Shown here piece by piece: positions 35,480 to 47,951 of a stretch of DNA of 64,000 bases. The DNA lies in assembly GCA_033002965.1 (NCBI GenBank), contig JAURVB010014805.1, positions 59,415 through 123,414 of the forward strand, given 5' to 3'. The notes under the pieces are model-generated. The model was not told the origin of the DNA. It saw only the letters and a program-made list of their open reading frames with translations, and searched no databases. Position 1 is the stretch's first letter, and each line of letters begins with the position of its first letter. The DNA comes from Piper betle (Eukaryota > Streptophyta > Magnoliopsida > Piperales > Piperaceae). The position numbers and the translations under genes are program-made.

Positions 35480-36300
35480 ACGGTTGAGATTCTATTTAGA
35501 CGATCTGCCGGGTTATCGGGTTGTTGCAGGACCATGTCCGTTTTATATTCGGTCTATCTTATTGGAATGTAAATGTAATAAAAAAGAAAAAATAATATTA
35601 AAAAAGAGAGATAATAATAATAATAATAATAATAATAATGTGATTAGTAATGACAATTTCAAGCAATATGATAAAATTTGATGCATAATTTTAGGATGCA
35701 CTTAATATCCCTTTCTTGCACATATAAAAAAAATGATTTTTTTTCTAAAAAAACTTATTTATTACATATAAAATATAAGTTAATAATAAAATATGTAGAT
35801 AAAAAGAGGCGTCCATGTAAATATTTTGTCTTATTAATTTGTAAATTTGATAGCTCACAATTTTTTAGTGTCACGTGTGACATGATCAAATAGGGTTTTT
35901 GTATGAATCATGTTACATAAGTATAATGTATCTAGTAAATATTTCGATTAATCCTAATCAATTTCTATATTCATCTTAATAGTTTTTTCCGGAACTAGAT
36001 AGTTAATCTTTATGAAAAAAACTAAATTAGCGTAATTTCACTGTCACTTAGCCCAACCATATGTGTGTATGCGAAGAAAAACTAAATTCACCTAATTTCA
36101 ACATCATTTCACCTAATTATTTATATATATATATATATGCGGACAAATAAATAAAAAGTATATAGATAAAAATATGTAAATAATTATTAAATATTTATAT
36201 TCGTGTATTGCCTGAAACTCAAATAAGTAAACAAAGGGATTCGGTATCAAAAAATATATTTTATAATTTATAATTATGCTGATCAAAATTTATTTATTTT
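35480..36300. other. AT-rich intergenic region
   Basis: This contains an (AAT)n run at about 35613-35638 and a short (TA)n at 36121-36138. No gene was seen. It separates the divergent L5 and MRL7-like genes. Confidence 0.5.
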
Positions 36301-36341
36301 AAATATGATTTAATATTTTTAAGCTCAAGCAGTGGATAATT

Positions 36342-38104
36342 ATGTCCAAACTTCCCGCCATGTTCTTCACTCTTCACTCCTTTCTTCCCCCACCTGCCAC
36401 CTTCCTCCCTACCAAGGCCCCTCCCAACCTCCCCTTCTTCCTCCACCGGACGCTGGATGCCATTAGAGACGGTAAAGGCGAGGTCTTGGAGGAGGAGGTG
36501 GAGGAGGAGGGAAGAGGTCCGGTGGATGCTGAGGTCGGATGGGGGTGCGGGCGTCGGAGTACTTCGAGAAGCATCCGATCCGGAATGTGGTGGAGGGTGG
36601 CGTGGAGATTGATTGGGAAGGGGAGCTGGATGGTACATGGGGGAAGGAGATCATCTGCTTGGAGTGGGAGAGCTTCGCCTTCCACACCAGCCCTCTCATC
36701 GTTTTGGCTTTTGAGCGTTACAACAGGTTTCACCTTTTATCACTCTGTTTTTTTTTCTTGGTTTTATTTCATGGATGCTACTGTTCAATGCTTTTGATTT
36801 GATTGGTCAGATGAAATTATAATTGTATTGTTGTAGGTGGCCCGTTTGTGACTCTGCCTTTATGCTAAAAACAAAAGATTTTGCTGCTAGTGATCAATAT
36901 TATTGTGTTTAACGTAGTATTGTCTGATTGGTTAGACAAATCTACCCATGTTTGGTGATGGGTGATTTGCAAGTCTGCCTATTTGCTAAGAAGAGACGAA
37001 GGTAGTAATCAATTCTGAATGTTAAGTTATATAAAGCTATGCAAATTTTTTCAAAAAAGAAAAAAGCTCATAGTTATGGTAGAGTGGGTTCATAGCGTTA
37101 GATTTTTCAGAACTTTATTACAGCAGTGATAGTACTTCTGATAATAGAGTTTTAATCGTGAATTATGGAATTTATTGGTATCTGCCACAAAATGGAACAA
37201 GTTTTTGATCAGCGACGGAACTACTTCGTTGGTAGTTCTGAATCTTTACCGCGTTTATTAATGATAATATTTTGGCTGCCGGTGTTTCATGCTCTTGGAG
37301 ATGTAGAGTTGGTTGTGGATTTTTAGAACTAATTTATTTTGCTTACTGATTGAAATGCTTGGATTTATACATATATACTAAACGGCATCACGGGCTACTT
37401 TTTAGAACGTATTTGAAACCTATGATGATTCATTTTCATGGAAGCTGGATAGTCAGAAATCAGAAGTTTGTGCTTATTGTATGGACTGCTTGTGGAGGCA
37501 CAAATTAACTCCTTTGGAATGTGCTACTCGTATGACAGGGCAGCAGAAAACTGGAAGGTTTTGAAGGAGCTCGAAGAAGCAATCAAGGTCAACTGGTGTG
37601 TAAAGGATCGGTTGCCTCCTCGGGTAGTGGATTTTCACTACAGCTTTACTTAGTTCAATCAATTTTATATCATCAGTCCCCTCGAAGATTATCATCGTGA
37701 ATCCTTTTTTATTGGTCTTGATCTGCACATACAAATCACTTCACTTGTTTCTCATCTATGTTGTGAAGTAAATTGGTATATTCTTTTGACCAGACAGTAA
37801 AGATTGACATTAACATTGAGAAGGATTTGGCTATGCCCTTAAATAAAGCCTTGGAATGCCCACAACTCTTATTCCTCAGAGGAAACAGAATTCTCTACAG
37901 GAAAAAGGTTACATCTGCATGCCTCTGTCTTATTAAAGAAAATTCAATATCTTCGGCATTTCTGTCATTTGTTTCTCGGCTATTTACTGAAATGCTATTT
38001 CAGAGTTCCGAACAGCAGATGAGCTGATCAAGATGATTGCACATTTTTACTATAATGCAAAAACTGCATGGATTGATAAAACAGCTCTTGCACCCATACA
38101 CTGA
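36342..38104 (+). pseudogene. degenerate gene for a thioredoxin-fold chloroplast protein (MRL7/SVR4 type)
   Basis: The recognisable exons are about 36539-36726, 37539-37623, 37794-37907 and 38004-38104. They encode the conserved C-terminal half of this family: [64 protein letters not shown], and [17 protein letters not shown]. Members support plastid gene expression and early chloroplast development. Damage: the upstream frame (from 36342) is not continuous with the first conserved block. The expected Ala-Tyr-Ala-Leu after EKDL is scrambled by small indels (AMPLNKAL). Exon 3 ends one base short (AGGAAAAAGG), putting the last exon out of frame. Splice sites remain GT-AG, so this is a decayed duplicate of an intron-containing gene. 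The family assignment is from memory of conserved blocks. Confidence 0.6.
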
Positions 38105-38960
38105 GGCTTCTAGGTAATTATATTCTTTTGACATGTATTCCAATTAACCCTGTTTTTCCATTGATTAGCTCAAGTCATTTCTGCTGGTTAAATTCTGATT
38201 TCCGTTTCAGCTGCTTAATGCCATGATCTTTTGATAGCAGCTAGTAGAACCTTGTTCATCTCTATGTTCTACATTTTCATTTTGTTGATTCCTTTTCCTT
38301 ACATCCGAATTTCCGCAGTCATCCTTTGCAGATTCCATACAAAAACAAACATGTGGCATGTTAGTTGATTTATGGCTTTCAACGGCACTCTCTTTGCATA
38401 GTAGAGGTTTAAACACTTCTGCTAAGAATGCATTTGATGGAGGGAATGCCTAGCATATTATATGAGAACAACGAACAGCAAGTAGTGATGACAGCCAGAA
38501 AGCTGATTGTGCAAACCGAAGGTGAATGAACAAGAGATTTTAGGAAACAAACTGGGATGGATCTCAGAGGAGTTGATCCAATATGAGTCACCACGTTATT
38601 GCTTTTCTTGTCTTCCGCCGTCAATTGTTGGGAGTTTTAACAGATTATAAGGCAAACACGATTCTTATTCTTCGAAATCCAACATTTTGTTGTTAATTCT
38701 ATCTTTCTAGTTTCAAGACAAGAGAGAACTCAATCACATACCACAAAAGTATAACATACGTCATTCTGAATCATGACAATGTAATTTGTATGTCAGCCTC
38801 ACCCAATTTCAATAAATGTTCACTACTATGTAAGAAAGCTTTTGAGAAAGAACTTAAGGCAAGTTATATGATCAAGATCATACATGAAACAACATGCAAT
38901 TGCAAGTGACAAATTAAAAATTACAGACCATCTGGAAAGTGGCACTGTCATTCAACATTA
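38105..38960. other. intergenic stretch between two convergent genes
   Basis: No coding sequence was recognised. The stretch presumably holds the 3' ends of the MRL7-like gene and the RNase gene. Confidence 0.4.
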
Positions 38961-38963
38961 CTT

Positions 38964-41563
38964 TCATTCCGATGTCCATTGAAAGGTCGCATTCCCACTC
39001 TCAAGCACTGCAAGTAATTGAAGAGTAGATAACAGTTATACAAAGCATATTTGTGGTAGACACAAGACTATTGTATTACAGAAAGAGTTGGGCTTTTGAA
39101 GCTAAAAAGGTAACAAAGCTTTAATATTTCATCATTTTTAATCCTATGATGATACCATACTTCAGATTATAAACCCTAATATGGATACTTCTGTTCACCA
39201 GGAGGAATAAAACAACTTACAATTATGTGGTTTATATCCTGGCAAATTGATATATCTGGGGCAAGAGCTCGGCTCGAGCTTTCCATCTTGAATATAGGAT
39301 CCAATGACACAATCCCATGGCTGTTCAAGACTTCAAGTATTAGACGATGAAAGAATTTAGGGTTTTAGTTCTTTTTTTAACATTTTTTAAGAAAAAAGTC
39401 TAAAAGAACATTTAGGAGATGATAAATAGACCTTAAAGTCACTAAGTTCTTCAACTGCTCCTTTTGAGCAAACCAGAAAAGGAGATGATCCTACTGAATT
39501 CTTTATAGTTGTGACGATGTCACTAAGTAAATATTTGTTTTCATTTTCAGTTAGTTCATATCCAGCTCCAACCAGAATTTCCTGACATTAGGGTACAGTT
39601 ACAAATCAGGAAGATGAAAAGTTACAACCTAAATTTGTATTTGAACATTTGATGAAGTCAAAAGTTGAACATCAGAAGGGGGAAACAAGGAGAAAGATGA
39701 GAGCCAATGTAACCAAAGTAAATCAACAGCAAGAAAGTCATCAGCAAGGTCAGTGTGGAGAGTGCAAAAAATATGCTAACCGTTATATTATGTTTGAAAT
39801 AGAGATCAAGAGTAGTTGAAAAATAGCTGTATTCATCCTTAATTACTGGATAGGAACAGGTGCCATGCTTCTCTGCATGAAAGGCAAAATGTTTATCATA
39901 TGTTAATGAATCTAAGATGAGGAAAAGCATAGAGCAAGGATTACAAGCGTCAGATTAAATGTAGTATTTTGAGTTTCAAAGATTCAAACCACTATTTAGG
40001 TTCTAAAATCCCAATGATGAACAACAGGAACACAAATTTAATTATGCATAAAGAAATAATCCATCACAATAACAGGCCCCACTTGCAAAAGACTATTGTA
40101 TAGTTTAGAATATTGCAGATTTTAAGCAGATGCTATGTAACTTCTTACTCAATGAGAGAAGAAAATGATCAATAAATATAGTTTGTATATTTGTAGGCGG
40201 ACCTTTCAACATATTTGATCATGATTAGGCTTTTATTTTAGTTTGGTCAATATTTGGCTTCAATTTGTTGGTATCATTGTCAAACTTCTCTTCAATATCT
40301 AAAGCTCTTGTCAGACTCTTTAAAAAAGAGCAAAGTAAACTGATCATATCTTAGATGGCTATATACTCATCAGTAATTCCCCACCTAAAATTTTGAATAT
40401 TAGATGGATGATGATATTTTTCAACTTGCTCTAAGCAGTAACTGTATGAATAAAGAAAAAAGCCAATCTGCTAGCAGTACTGCCAAATTGTAGAAGTGTG
40501 GAACACAAGGAATTAACACTGACGCATGCTATAACTAGTTATATACAGATAGAATTCGTAATATGACTGATGAACAAGAAAGCAACAAATTGAGTAGTGA
40601 CCATTACTTGGTTACGCTACAAAACAAATATAGAGAAACGTATTGAAGAGAGAATTACCCCACTGCAAGCAACCGTCCAGCAAATAAAGCACAAGACAGC
40701 AGGAAAAGAGTATCACACCAGTATGGAGAACATTTCATAAATAAAACCTGGAGAGCATAGAAAATCATTAACTAAGAGCCTACTTCATGAGCCCAGAAGA
40801 GCCCTTTCCCACCATGGCAGACTGACGAGGGGCTGCAACTCAAAGCTGGCCAATACTTGTTAAGCTTCCCCATCAAAGGTGCAACCTAAAAAATTACAAT
40901 CAAAATGGATAAGAATAACTATGAAACTTATCAAATAGGATGAACAAAGCAAGGTTTACAATTCAAATAAAATGTAGAGTAAGACCTTCATTATGTCGAA
41001 ATTAGATCCACTACAACATGCAGGCCAAGTTCCATCATTATAATCAGGCCAGAGCCCATCTTTTATTTCATTATTGAACAAGGTTTTTATCAAATTAGCT
41101 AAAAAAATCAAATCCATCTTGAATAACATGTTTAGATGGCTGCACTTACGAATAGTAAACTCGGTTGTAGAAAGAGATCTGCAAAGCTAGCAAGTTCAAC
41201 AATTAAAAAAGATATAAATCCCCACAAAAATCGACCATAAAACCAAAAAAACAATTCTGACAGACTATAGAGCAAACACTTATAAGTCGATCAGTAATGC
41301 ATTAAAACAACAGAAAAGATTCAAAATTTCTTCCTGGGTGATGAAGAAGAGATCAATGGTGACCTTCGGCAGCAGCCATTAGAAGGGCAGCAGTGCTTGG
41401 TCTGCTGGCAGATGGTGCCGGGCCATAGAAGAGCCAGCACAAAGTAACCGAGCTCTCTCTCTACCTCATTGCGTTGACCTTGAGCAAGCCTCGCAGAGGA
41501 CGATCCGACAAGAAATCCAACAAACAAAAGCATAGTGAGATGGTAAAGGGGCAGACTCGCCAT
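38964..41563 (-). CDS. RNS2: S-like ribonuclease T2 (RNS2 type)
   Basis: This is an endoribonuclease of the secretory pathway or vacuole that cuts single-stranded RNA through a 2',3'-cyclic phosphate; RNS2 enzymes recycle ribosomal RNA. Exons on the minus strand: 41364-41563, 41150-41178, 40986-41059, 40780-40885, 39781-39872, 39432-39581, 39221-39320 and 38964-39007 (795 nt, 264 residues). A signal peptide ([20 protein letters not shown]) is followed by [12 protein letters not shown]. Both catalytic motifs are present: FTIHGLWPDY, split over exons 2 and 3, and FWAHEVEKHGTC, split over exons 4 and 5. The EKHG motif is in frame only if intron 4 uses a GC donor. The region after GAVEEL is shorter than usual before DFKPWDC. 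The last exon is the least certain; reading through the exon 7 donor would end after CKLFYSSW. Confidence 0.82.
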
Positions 41564-43740
41564 TTTATTTTTCTTCTTTTATAGATCTCATCTTTTTGTT
41601 TTTGACCTTTGATAAAGAATCAAACCAGCCGAATTTTTGGAACATCAACGATTATATTTATTGTGGACATAAATTAAATAAAAATTTTTTTTAAGGAGGA
41701 TATCTCCATTCCTTTGACCCAGTTCATTGAGCGAGTTAGCTCGTGAACATTTAACATTCGGCTCAGCTTGACTCGATTCGAAACTCAACATTTAAATATT
41801 CAAGTTCGAATTCGAATCTTACGAGCCAAGCTTAAGTAAGGTCATGTTTGACTTAACTCGATTCAGTTATAACTCGAATTCGACTCGGTTATAACTCGAA
41901 CTCGACTCGAACTTGACTCGTGGCTGGACTCGAATTCGACTCGATAAAATAATATAATAATATAGTTTTTATATTATATTATATATATATATATACACAC
42001 ACACATACACAATATAATAACAAATAAGTGAGATAGTTGAGATAGTAGGTATTCACTTTTATAACACGAGTCGAGTTCGAACATATAAAAGATATTCGAG
42101 TCGAACTAGAATATGTATGTTCAAAACACGTTTGATCTCGAGTGGAGTTCAAACGAGTTTCGAATTATTCAAGCCGAGTTCGAACACAAGGTGAGGTCAG
42201 CTCGCTCGTTCGATTAGCACCCCTAATTCTATGGTAGAATGGCGGGAGAGAGATGGAAGAAGAAGATCAAATTTATAATGGCCAATACCAATCAATATCA
42301 ACACTACTACCACTACCACCAATAATAATAATAATAATATGAATACGAAAATAATATAGAATATATACTAATTGAGGTTTATGAGACATACAAGATCAAG
42401 ATTATAGAGTCAATCAAAAAAGAGTTATAACATTATAACCTCAAATAAGCTCACCATTTTTTCTCTATGTGCCCATCCTCCATGGTTACAATAAGTTAAA
42501 CCAATTTTTAATAAATATAAATAAGTACATTAGTTTATTAAGGCTCTATATCAGGCAGCTATGTCATTATTTTTTAAATAAATCATTTTAAACGTGTGAA
42601 AAATTATGTTGGTTAAGTATATGTAAAATTGTTGGTGATTAGGGTCGAAATGTTTATACCTAAGCAAACTAAATGTTCATTGGTGTGCATATGGTGTTTA
42701 ACGGGAGAATCTCCCACCAAAAGTCCCCCTCGCTCTCATTTTAGAAGATTTTGAAAATTGCAGGTCAAGCACCCCTTACTTTGTACTCATCTCTAGATCT
42801 TAGTAGTTGTAGTTCTAAATTCCAAGTTCAACAAAAAACCTCATCACTTACTAGTTCAGAAATCTGAACTCAACTAAAAGATCGATTAGGAAAATAAATA
42901 TAATCACAACAATAATCACTTCAAATTTGATATAATTCAATGGCCAACACTATGAAAACACATCGATGTTTTAAGCTTTTCACCAGTAAGCAAATATTGA
43001 AGCCAGAAGGATATAAACTGATATAAATGTTTTCATTTTAATCTTCAAAGGATTTAGAATCCTGTCTGAGACAAGATATTTGGCAGTGATGGTACTTTTT
43101 GAACTGCCAGTTTGTTGATCCATTGCTCTCAAGTTTCATGACAATTAAAATATAACATCGTATATTTACACAACAGTATCATTAGTAACACCTCATATTT
43201 AACAGCATCATTAGTTGCACCTCATATTGAGGCCAGCACAAGAAACTTCAGTAGGGTGCTTTTGCCAGTTGAAGCAAAGAAAGGTAAAAAACACCCAGTA
43301 AGTTATGCAAACTGTTACAAGCAAGGGAAGTTAAAAGCACCAAAGGCCATTGAATCCATGAAAGCAGAACTGCCTTAACATGTTTGTCATGCACTTTGTA
43401 GTTTGCATCAAGTAAGCTTGGCTGCATGGAAAACAAGAAGTGATGGAAATGGCAAGGGAAAAGCATTTCCCTGAAGATATCCATGCTAGAGTGGAAGAAA
43501 GGTCACAATCATATATCACAAAAGCATAATGATGTTTTGAATCGAGGTAATATAGTTCTCGCTTATGTTATTTGTATAAAATTATAAAACTGTGACAGCA
43601 TTCCCCAAATTCTGAAGAAAGTAGATATAGCCGCATCACAGGTGCCTATCTATAAGCTTCTTGTTTGAATCACTTGGACTATTCGATCCATTTTGTGAAG
43701 CTACGCAGAGTTTAAGTATTTCTAGTGAATAGAAAATGTG
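41564..43740. other. intergenic region with a divergent TIR-element relic
   Basis: No gene was recognised. At about 41730-42225 there is a repeat rich in CTCGAACTCGACTCGA in both orientations, ending TAGCACCCCTAA, which resembles the CACCCCTA end of hAT-type miniature elements. I found no matching left end. An (AAT)n run lies at 42321-42340 and an (AC)n run near 41995-42010. The stretch 43248-43519 may be 3' untranslated sequence of the thioesterase gene. Confidence 0.45.
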
Positions 43741-43754
43741 TTGCGCATGGATTG

Positions 43755-46700
43755 TCATTGCAAGTTCTCAGCTTCCATGCGCTCAAGAATCCTTCTAGCT
43801 TCCTCTTCAGTGGCAGGAACAACTTTCCGGATCCTCAGTTGCTCCGTTAATGCTTCAGGGTGGACGGTGAATGTGAAGTAAAATGTATTTGAGACCTGCT
43901 CAGCCATGATATAATTCTCAGGACGTGTGAAGAAAAAACTGTAATTTGACATGATTATATATGAATGGAACCGAGACAATTTATGTCACTTACAACTCTG
44001 TACTTTAATACTTATCAACACTAAATTACACCAATAGAGTTACCCGTATGTTAAATTTTACATATTAAAATGGTATCTTTCCTGATCCTAATAACTTGAG
44101 CTTTTAGGTAAAGTGTCAACTATGTGGAATTTGCTTAGTATCAAAGTGAAATGGCATGAAATCAAAGCCTTTTGCAGGCACAATTCTGGAGAAATTTTTG
44201 CCCTTTATTGTTCATTAGAAACATTTGGTCCACATTTGGCCGTGTGCACTACAAGCCCAAAAATTTACCTGAATGAATGTAATAAACAACTTTCTTAATA
44301 ACTAGACCTCCTAGGCAATGTAATTAACAATATAAATTACATTTAAAACATCAAGTTCAATATCCATCTATCTTTATTCTGCATGTATTGGATGGGTAAT
44401 AATCAGATAAAATATACCTCACTGCTTCGAAGTTCAGGCTTTGTGACATGGGCAACTACTTCGATGTTGATGAGGGGCTCGGTTGGGTTTTCAACTTCAG
44501 TATAAAGCACACAAGATTTAAAACGAAGAAAATCACCCACATCCACCTGCACCAGAAACATCAAAAAGTTTCATATAAGAAAAAAGCAAGTCAAAACACT
44601 CATTTTTCTTGTATAAATATAGTATGCTTCAAACAATCTGTTTCCTTCCTTGGAGCACATGTATTGCTCTACCAGTTGTTATATGTATTTATTTAATTTC
44701 ATGAGCAATGAACTCTAAAGAGATTAATTTATCTAAAGCTGAAAATACACAGACGAATACCATGAATGATGGTAATTTGCAATTAGCTCGTTTACTATTA
44801 ACTGGCTGCCAGCATGGTGCAAGGAGAAAAAAATGTATTTGTCCTAAAATTCTTAAATTAAGTTGAATCAACAGCACAAGTAGTAAGGAAAAGGATACAT
44901 ACAGGTCTTAAGAAATCAACATGATCGACTTCTACAAAGTAAGGCATCCGGCCCACAAATGCATAGGCTGTAGAAAAGGCCAACTCAAATGCACGATGCA
45001 TTAAAAGCCTCCGAAAATTCTTCCATGCAAATTTCTTTGTTGAGGCTGGCAAATTAGGGAATGCTCCAGTCGAGTATCTTTCAACAAAATGCTATCCCTG
45101 TCTGCTAGTGCTGGCATGTCACAAAATATTCGTCCTTCAGACAACAAAGCATTTAACCTTCCAAGATCCTTGTTTACATTAAACCCCCTTTCTCAAACTC
45201 TTTCCTTTTTTCTTCTCGCTGCTTTTTCCTTAATAGATCCCTAGCTTCACCTTCCTTGAATTGCAATTGTTCTCGATCAGTTTCAGGAGACAGGCGGTTC
45301 ACTTGGGCAGATTTTACAGTCTTTGAATCACGAGCAACAAATGTAAAGTTTGCTGTCAAAGCAACTGGATCCTCTCCCTGACATTTCCCATCTGCAGATA
45401 ATTTTCCAAAAGATGTAATTAGTTCATTAGGGAAAACTTTGATAAATGCCAAAAAAAATCGTTAAATTCATTTATAAATTGGCACCTTGTGCCACTTGAG
45501 TCACTTCCATTTGAATCTCAATTGAAGAACGACCAACCCAGGTGACAGCTCCAGCTATCTTCAAGTCAATATCAACACTAATTGGTTTTTTAAGGACCAT
45601 CTTATCTACAGAAGCTGTTACTAACAGTAGGGGCCTGGTTGTGCTATCATCATCAGAACAATGCTGGAAGCAAAAGGCATCAAATTTAGAAGAAAGCAAA
45701 AACAAAAATTGTCCAAAATCCATGAAGTCTGAACCTTCTGCATACCAACTATTACACTCGAAATACTGTAAACCAGTAATTTAAGTATCTCACACAAATA
45801 TTCCCGACAATGGAGGAATAAGCATTGGCAATGATTGCAGTGGGACACTTACGTGAAACATTTTTTTATAGATTAGCAGTTATCTAGATGACAGACATTT
45901 TTGACAGTGCCCTCGATGTCTAGAATAAACATGAAATGTATCTGCCATAAAACCCTACATCTCTATAATTGTACGCGTAATTTCTTTGAATAGCTTAAGC
46001 AAAGAAATTATCATCATTGTGAAGGATTAAACACATTAAAAAGGACAGGAATTTTTACATGATCCACATTAACTGAGGCAAAAAATAATACAAGTGGCTT
46101 GACCATAATGCTGATAGTGGAAGACATTACAGGTTAGTACAAATATATGAAACAAAAATCACTAGAAAATCCATGAAGCCCTAAACCTACGAATATAAAA
46201 TTTTTTTTATTACTGTACTTAGTACTGTTAAACTAGGCAATTCAAGTAGATCTTACAAATGTTTCTTAATCAGTGGAGACAATTAATCATGGCAATGATT
46301 GCAGTGGAACACTTGTACACAACCGTGTCAACTGTCAAATAATCAACAAAGTAGATCAGACAAGTGTTGATTAACCAATGGGAAAACTTAACCCTGACAA
46401 TGATTGCAGAGGAAAACTTACAAACATTTCAATACACCTTAAACAATCTTCAATCAAAACTCATACAATGGTATCAACATTATCTCTTTGACTACACAAA
46501 AAGATGCAAAATTTCAGGAACATCTAAATCAATGTAGACAAAGAACAGTATACTTACAGACAATTCAATACACTCGCAAGTATCTATAACCAAAAGCTGT
46601 ACGTTGGCATAAATGGAACCTTCATGATCGCACAAAAAGATGCAAAATTTCATTCGACTCTAAATCAATGATTGCATTTGAACACTTGCAAACGTTTCAA

Positions 46701-47256
46701 TCCCCTCACAACTGTCTACAACCAAAATTTGTACATTGATATCAATTGAACCTGCATGATCTCGCCGGATGATACGAAATTTCAATCGAATCTAAATGGG
46801 GGATTGCAGTTGAACACTTGCAAACATGCCAATACTTCCAGTAAATTAGAACAAGTGCACCTGCCTTGACAGCAATAGTTCCAGCAAGAGCATCCAAATC
46901 CTCCAGCAGCTTCCCAATCCTGACCTCGTTCCAAGGGTCCCTATACTGCTCCCTCAGAATATAGTCCCCAGAAAAGTTGTACTGGATGCTAGTCCGGCTC
47001 TGGGAGGGGGTCCTGGTGAGCAGCTCCATCTGGGGAGGTCCATCCTTGGAGGGGTCGAGAAGGTGCTCAAAGATGCTGGACCGGGCCTCCCACAGAGCGT
47101 TGGTGACAGGGGAGTGGTACATCCCAGGCCAGAGGCTCAAGGGCTTGCGGAGGGAGGCGGTGGACTCGATGAGAGGGGAAGGGAGCTCTCAAAGGGGGAG
47201 GTGATGGTGGAGACCACAGGGATGGTCTGGGGGGAGTGGGGAGTGGGAGCATCCAT
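43755..47256 (-). CDS. acyl-CoA thioesterase, ACOT9-like double hotdog, with three frameshifts
   Basis: Members hydrolyse acyl-CoA to free acid and CoA using two hotdog domains. Exons on the minus strand: 46865-47256, 45486-45663, 44903-45391, 44418-44546 and 43755-43895. Motifs match plant members throughout: LSLWPGMYHSPVTNALWEAR, EQYRDPWNEVRIGKLLEDLD, VTWVGRSSIEIQMEV, LTANFTFVARDSK, MHRAFELAFSTAYAFVG, VVPATEEEARRILERMEAE. Three single-base losses break the frame: near 47178-47190 (C run), near 45177-45183 (A run, giving GGLM then stop) and near 45000-45005 (T run before MHRAFELAF). Adding one base at each would restore 443 codons with every intron phase correct. All three are in homopolymers, so sequencing error is as likely as decay. 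Intron 1 appears to use a GC donor (AAG then GCAGGT). Confidence 0.75.
45664..46864 (-). repeat. degenerate tandem repeat in thioesterase intron 1
   Basis: A motif close to ATGATTGCAGTGGAACACTT, often followed by GCAAACATTTCAATAC, recurs near 45828, 46294, 46399, 46670 and 46801. The same motifs occur in intron 1 of the second gene copy (61386, 61856, 61962, 62093 and 62226). Confidence 0.6.
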
Positions 47257-47399
47257 TGGTTTGTTGAAGGAAGAGGTGAAGGAGAGGGGATGGGTAGTTG
47301 TGAATTGGAAGAAAGATGAGAGGTTTGGGGTGGAGGAGGAGGAAAGGAAGGAGGTGAAGGAAGAGGTGGAGGAGGAGGTTGGAAGGTGGAGGCTTTGAA

Positions 47400-47950
47400 T
47401 CTGGGGGGAAATAAATGGTTGGTTGATTCATGTGGTTGACATTTAAGACATAGATTTATATTTTTTGATTGACCAAACTTGTAAGCTTCTTGGAGCTCCC
47501 TCCAAGTAGGGTAGTGTTATCAAATTTACCGGTTTATGATTTTAAATTAAATAGAACAAAAATATATAACGGCATTACTTTTTGACTAGGAGTAGTAATT
47601 TGGTTTTCATTAGCTTTTAACGGGGAAAACTAAGAATATTTGTAAATATTTTCCCCTGGAAAAATCTTGAAATATAAAGAAAAAAGTAAAAACATTGGCC
47701 AGCAAAAGTGGACGGTGAAGATGAAGGAAAGAGGGAAAATTAAGAATAGAATTTTATTGCAAAGTACGTGTCATAACATAAACATTACAAGCATCCCTCC
47801 CAATACCAATCTACAGATAACAGAAATATCATTTCCTCCCCTTTATACTATAATTATAATCTATTATATCGGATCCTTAATAGAATCCAAGTACAGGAGG
47901 ACTTTATATTTCTGTATATTATATATGTATGTATATATGTCTCTCTTCCC
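47400..47950. other. upstream region of the thioesterase gene
   Basis: No gene was seen. About 47400-47515 is homologous to 63720-63810 upstream of the second copy, so this was part of the duplicated segment. Confidence 0.5.
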
Positions 47951-47951
47951 A

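Noticed and set aside
41730..42225. GACTCG-rich stretch considered part of the hairpin satellite family
   Set aside because: It lacks the TACGAAAT linkers and regular palindromes; the TTCGAACTCGA pattern and CACCCCTA end fit a hAT-type relic better.
43248..43519. Minus-strand open frames downstream of the thioesterase gene
   Set aside because: No codon or domain evidence; the position suits 3' untranslated sequence.
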